From an uncultured Acetatifactor sp. (GTDB lineage Bacteria > Bacillota > Clostridia > Lachnospirales > Lachnospiraceae): a stretch of 64,000 nucleotides of DNA. Below are positions 60,939 to 64,000 of the stretch, piece by piece. Each line of letters starts with the position of its first letter. Position 1 is the first letter of the stretch. Under the pieces are notes generated by a model, which was given only the letters and a program-made list of their open reading frames with translations, ran no database searches and was not told where the DNA came from. Location of the stretch: assembly GCA_910586485.1 (NCBI GenBank), contig CAJUIA010000009.1, forward strand, positions 1 through 64,000. The letters are read 5' to 3'. Position numbers and translations under genes: made by a program.

Positions 60939-63215
60939 ATGAACAAAAAATTATATAGCCTGATGAATTGGCCTAAAATCGAAGAAATTATTTATTCCGA
61001 GTGTGATGATCCTCATGCCATATTAGGGCCCCATGGAGCGGGAAATCAGACGGTGGTACAAGCTTATTTCCCGGAAGCGGTGGAGGCGGTTCTGGCCTTT
61101 AAGGAAAGCGGAGAGACCTTTCAGATGGAGCTGGCGGATGACGACGGATATTTCGCGGTGCTGCTGCCCATGCCGGAGAAGGAGGTGCCGGCCTATCATT
61201 ATAAGGTCAGGCAAAAGGACGGCGCCGTTTTGTTTTACGGCGAGCCGTATCGTTATGCGCCGCTGATTACTCATGAGGATACGGAACGCTTTAAAAACGG
61301 GATTCATTATACGATTTATGAAAAGCTGGGGGCCCATCCTGTTACCATGGACGGCGTTGAGGGGACCTATTTCGCAGTCTGGGCGCCTGCGGCTCTGCGT
61401 ATCAGTGTGGTGGGGGATTTTAACGGCTGGGACGGAAGAATCCACCAGATGCGGCGGCTGTGGGATTCCGGCATTTTTGAAATTTTCATCCCGAAGGCGG
61501 CAGAAGGGGATAACTATAAGTTTGAGCTGAAGCTGAAAACAGGGCTGACCTATTTAAAGGCAGATCCTTACTGTAACGCGGCGCAGCTGCGTCCGGATAC
61601 GGCGTCGGTGATTACCAATCTGCAGGGATTTGCATGGGAGGATGCGGATTTTGTGAAAAATCGGGCCGCCTTCCAGACAGGAAACGTTCCGGTCAGTGTT
61701 TATGAGGTCTATCTGGGTTCCTTTACCGCACCGGAGGAAGGCGAGCCTTATGCAAATTATCGCAAGATTGCGGACAAGCTGATTCCTTATGTAAAGGAAA
61801 TGGGATATACCCACGTGGAGCTGATGCCCGTGATGGAGCATCCTCTGGATGCGTCCTGGGGGTACCAGGTGATTGGTTATTATGCGCCCACCTCCCGTTA
61901 CGGTTCTCCGCAGGATTTTATGTATTTTGTAAATGAGCTGCACAAGGCGGGGATCGGCGTAATTCTGGACTGGGTGCCGGCTCATTTTCCAAGGGATGTT
62001 TACGGGCTTTCAAACTTTGACGGCACCTGCCTGTATGAGCATCTGGACCCCAGGCAGGGCGCCCATCCTCACTGGGGGACCTTAATTTATAACTACGGCA
62101 GGCCGGAGGTCTCCAATTATCTGATTGCCAATGCGCTGTTCTGGGTGGAAAAATTTCACGCGGACGGAATCCGCATGGATGCGGTAGCCAGTATGCTTTA
62201 CCTGGATTACGGCAAAAATGACGGTGAATGGGTGGCAAATATATATGGCGGCAATGAAAATCTGGAAGCCATGGAAATGATAAAGCATTTAAATTCCATG
62301 ATGAAGAAGCGCAATCCCGGCGTGCTGACCATTGCAGAGGAAAGCACTGCATTCCCCATGATAACAAGGGAGCCGAAGGACGGGGGGCTGGGCTTCGATC
62401 TGAAATGGAATATGGGCTTTATGAATGATTATCTGGGATATATCCGGTACGATCCTTATTTCAGAAGCCATCACCACGGCGAGCTGACCTTCAGCATGAT
62501 CTATGCTTACAGCGAAAGGTTTATGCTGGTGTTTTCTCATGACGAGGTGGTACACGGAAAAGCTACGCTGCTGGGCAAGATGCCGGGAACGACGGAGCAG
62601 AAGTTTGCAAACTTAAGGCTGACCTATGCTTATATGATGACTCATCCGGGAAAGAAGCTTTTATTTATGGGTCAGGAGCTGGGAGAGTTCGACGAGTGGA
62701 ACGAGGGCCGGCTGGTGGAATGGGAGCTGACGGCTTATCCGGATCATGAGGGACTTTCCAGACTGGTCAGCGATCTGAACGGAATATACAGGAGTAATCC
62801 CGAACTGTTTGCTCTTGATGATTCCCCGGAGGGCTTCGAATGGATCAATCATATTTCGGCGGAGCAGTGTACCCTGACTTTTGTGAGAAAGGGGCGGGAA
62901 GAAAATGAGATGCTGCTGATCGCCGCTAATTTCTCCGGTATTCCGCTGGAGCTTACCACCGGTGTTCCTGCAGCCGGAAAATACAAGGAAATCTTTAATT
63001 CGGATGACGAAAAGTACGGCGGCAGCGGCAGGGTGAACAGCCGCGTAAAGCGCTCTAAGGCAGTGGAATGGGATGACAGGCCGGATTCCGTTACCGTGAA
63101 GCTGGCGCCGCTTTCCTTAAGTATTTTAAAATATGCACCCTTTACGGTGGAGGATGTAAAGGGGGAAGAAGAAAAGATAAAGACCACGAGGAAAAAGCGA
63201 GCAAGAGGGAAATGA
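60939..63215 (+). CDS. glgB: 1,4-alpha-glucan branching enzyme
   Basis: The 758-residue GH13 enzyme makes alpha-1,6 branches in glycogen. It has an N-terminal CBM48-type pair of beta domains (about 1-225), a catalytic barrel and a C-terminal beta domain with a basic tail. The catalytic residues are intact: D414 in DGIRMDAV, E467 in IAEES, D535 in FSHDEVVHGK, in contrast to the GlgX-like protein at 32965. An AGGAAGG site precedes the ATG. Other glg genes are not in the window. Confidence 0.97.
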   Translation: MNKKLYSLMNWPKIEEIIYSECDDPHAILGPHGAGNQTVVQAYFPEAVEAVLAFKESGETFQMELADDDGYFAVLLPMPEKEVPAYHYKVRQKDGAVLFYGEPYRYAPLITHEDTERFKNGIHYTIYEKLGAHPVTMDGVEGTYFAVWAPAALRISVVGDFNGWDGRIHQMRRLWDSGIFEIFIPKAAEGDNYKFELKLKTGLTYLKADPYCNAAQLRPDTASVITNLQGFAWEDADFVKNRAAFQTGNVPVSVYEVYLGSFTAPEEGEPYANYRKIADKLIPYVKEMGYTHVELMPVMEHPLDASWGYQVIGYYAPTSRYGSPQDFMYFVNELHKAGIGVILDWVPAHFPRDVYGLSNFDGTCLYEHLDPRQGAHPHWGTLIYNYGRPEVSNYLIANALFWVEKFHADGIRMDAVASMLYLDYGKNDGEWVANIYGGNENLEAMEMIKHLNSMMKKRNPGVLTIAEESTAFPMITREPKDGGLGFDLKWNMGFMNDYLGYIRYDPYFRSHHHGELTFSMIYAYSERFMLVFSHDEVVHGKATLLGKMPGTTEQKFANLRLTYAYMMTHPGKKLLFMGQELGEFDEWNEGRLVEWELTAYPDHEGLSRLVSDLNGIYRSNPELFALDDSPEGFEWINHISAEQCTLTFVRKGREENEMLLIAANFSGIPLELTTGVPAAGKYKEIFNSDDEKYGGSGRVNSRVKRSKAVEWDDRPDSVTVKLAPLSLSILKYAPFTVEDVKGEEEKIKTTRKKRARGK

Positions 63216-63216
63216 T

Positions 63217-64000
63217 ATGTTTAAAATCAGTCCGCTGACGGCAGTGCCCATGGAAAATATAATAGAGGATTTTCAACAGGAAATACAGGAGCCAGGAGCA
63301 TTAAAAAGCTTTTTTCAGGGGCTGCCGGAGAAGGCACTTCACTTGGGGGGCAGAGTTTTGCTGGCGCTGCTGGTTTTTATCATCGGGGTACAGCTGATCC
63401 GTTTGATCCGAAAAATCGTGAAAAAATCCATGAATCGGGCAGGTGCGGAAACCGGGGCCGTACAGTTTGTGGATTCCTTTATCAAGGCGGCGCTGTATGT
63501 GCTGCTGGTGCTGATGATCGCTGCATCCTTTGGGCTGCAGGCGGCAAGCATCGTGGCGGTTTTAGGCTCTGCAGGAGTAGCCATCGGCCTTGCGGTTCAG
63601 GGCAGCCTGTCCAATCTGGCGGGCGGTGTACTGATTTTGCTTTTAAAGCCCTTTCGGGTGGGAGATTATATTGTGGAAAGCTCCACCGGCCATGAGGGCA
63701 CAGTCACGGAAATCCAGATATTTTACACCAGGCTGCTGACGGCAGACAACAAGACCGTCATCCTTCCCAACGGGCAGCTGGCCAATAACAGCATTGTCAA
63801 TATTACGTCCCAGAAAGAGAGGCGGATGGATATTGTGGTAGGTATTTCCTATCAGGCCGATTTAAAACGGGCAAAGGAGGTTCTTGAAACAGTACTCAGG
63901 GAAGACGAGGCGGTTTTGAAGGAGAAGGATATGCTGGTGTTTGTAAGTGATTTGGGCAGCTCCAGCGTAAATCTTGGGGTGCGCTGCTGGTTTGGGCAGG
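63217..64000 (+). CDS. MscS-family mechanosensitive channel (cut by window end)
   Basis: The visible 261 codons show an N-terminal region with membrane helices and the MscS pore signature: SIVAVLGSAGVAIGLAVQGSLSNLAGGVLILLLKPFRVGDYI. A beta domain follows (NKTVILPNGQLANNSIVNITSQ). MscS channels release solutes on osmotic downshock. ATG at 63217 follows AAGAGGGA and overlaps the glgB end region (ATGATATG). The 3' end is beyond the window. Confidence 0.93.
   Translation, partial: MFKISPLTAVPMENIIEDFQQEIQEPGALKSFFQGLPEKALHLGGRVLLALLVFIIGVQLIRLIRKIVKKSMNRAGAETGAVQFVDSFIKAALYVLLVLMIAASFGLQAASIVAVLGSAGVAIGLAVQGSLSNLAGGVLILLLKPFRVGDYIVESSTGHEGTVTEIQIFYTRLLTADNKTVILPNGQLANNSIVNITSQKERRMDIVVGISYQADLKRAKEVLETVLREDEAVLKEKDMLVFVSDLGSSSVNLGVRCWFGQ

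Noticed and set aside
1..64000. CRISPR arrays, tRNA and rRNA genes
   Set aside because: No regularly spaced repeats or recognisable RNA gene folds were seen by reading; only isolated hairpins and one 15-base tandem repeat.

Overview
The window looks like a chromosome segment from a spore-forming, low-to-mid G+C Firmicute of class Clostridia, most likely family Lachnospiraceae. The reasons are the order yqfC-yqfD-phoH-(pgpH-like)-ybeY, a SpoVB-like flippase, a LysM/GH18 spore-cortex type glucosaminidase, DUF1292 and DUF896 small proteins, a glgB without the usual glycogen operon, an Rpn-family nuclease, a serC-serA-DUF1015 cluster, strong AGGAGG ribosome binding sites and many TTG/GTG starts. 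No rRNA, tRNA, CRISPR array or complete insertion sequence was seen. Starts were chosen mainly by ribosome binding site; function calls rest on motifs and remembered family features, not on database searches.

Layout. 1-5 kb: a decayed GNAT remnant, a small orphan flagellin, a bacteriohemerythrin, an orphan gene remnant, and a large lipoprotein that joins a propeller-like half to a solute-binding-protein half. 5-11.5 kb: a Kv-type potassium channel with two RCK_C domains, a 2x[4Fe-4S] protein, a tandem GNAT, endonuclease III, a LysM-GH18 hydrolase and pyrimidine-nucleoside phosphorylase. 11.5-21.2 kb: the sporulation and RNA-maturation run yqfC, yqfD, phoH, a degenerate PgpH, ybeY, a flippase, a BofC-like membrane protein and two FAD oxidoreductases. 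21.3-29.5 kb: proB, DUF896, 5-formyl-THF cyclo-ligase, proA, aldose epimerase, pyrophosphatase, gltX and a UvrD-like helicase. 29.5-32.8 kb: DUF1292, a secreted SH3-NlpC/P60 hydrolase and CapA.

32.9-39 kb is the most unusual part. A GlgX-like GH13 protein has lost all three catalytic acids. It is followed in an apparent operon by a DUF5662-like protein and a Cys-Gly-Cys protein. On the other strand lies a second operon: a secreted cysteine/aspartate-repeat protein, an ECF sigma factor, and an RsgI-like membrane anti-sigma factor that keeps the Asn-Pro motif. A lactonase-type propeller follows. 39-45 kb: HIT protein, aroC, a nested palindromic element of about 170 bp, then an AT-richer accessory block (MerR regulator, zinc-ribbon/TM2 protein, membrane protein, lipoprotein). 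45-55 kb: Rpn nuclease, VanY-type carboxypeptidase, tgt, yajC, leuB, ilvD, ilvB and an L,D-transpeptidase. 55-64 kb: serC, serA, then an accessory stretch (APH-type kinase, HsdM and recombinase fragments, a small gene) that separates serA from DUF1015, and finally glgB and a truncated mscS.

The housekeeping parts form coherent units: proline synthesis (proB/proA), branched-chain amino acids (leuB-ilvD-ilvB, with no leuCD or ilvN here), serine synthesis (serC-serA-DUF1015) and cell-wall remodelling (GH18, NlpC/P60, VanY, YkuD). The best candidates for undescribed biology are the pseudo-GH13 operon, the sigma/anti-sigma/repeat-protein operon beside it, the catalytically degenerate PgpH, and the palindromic element after aroC.
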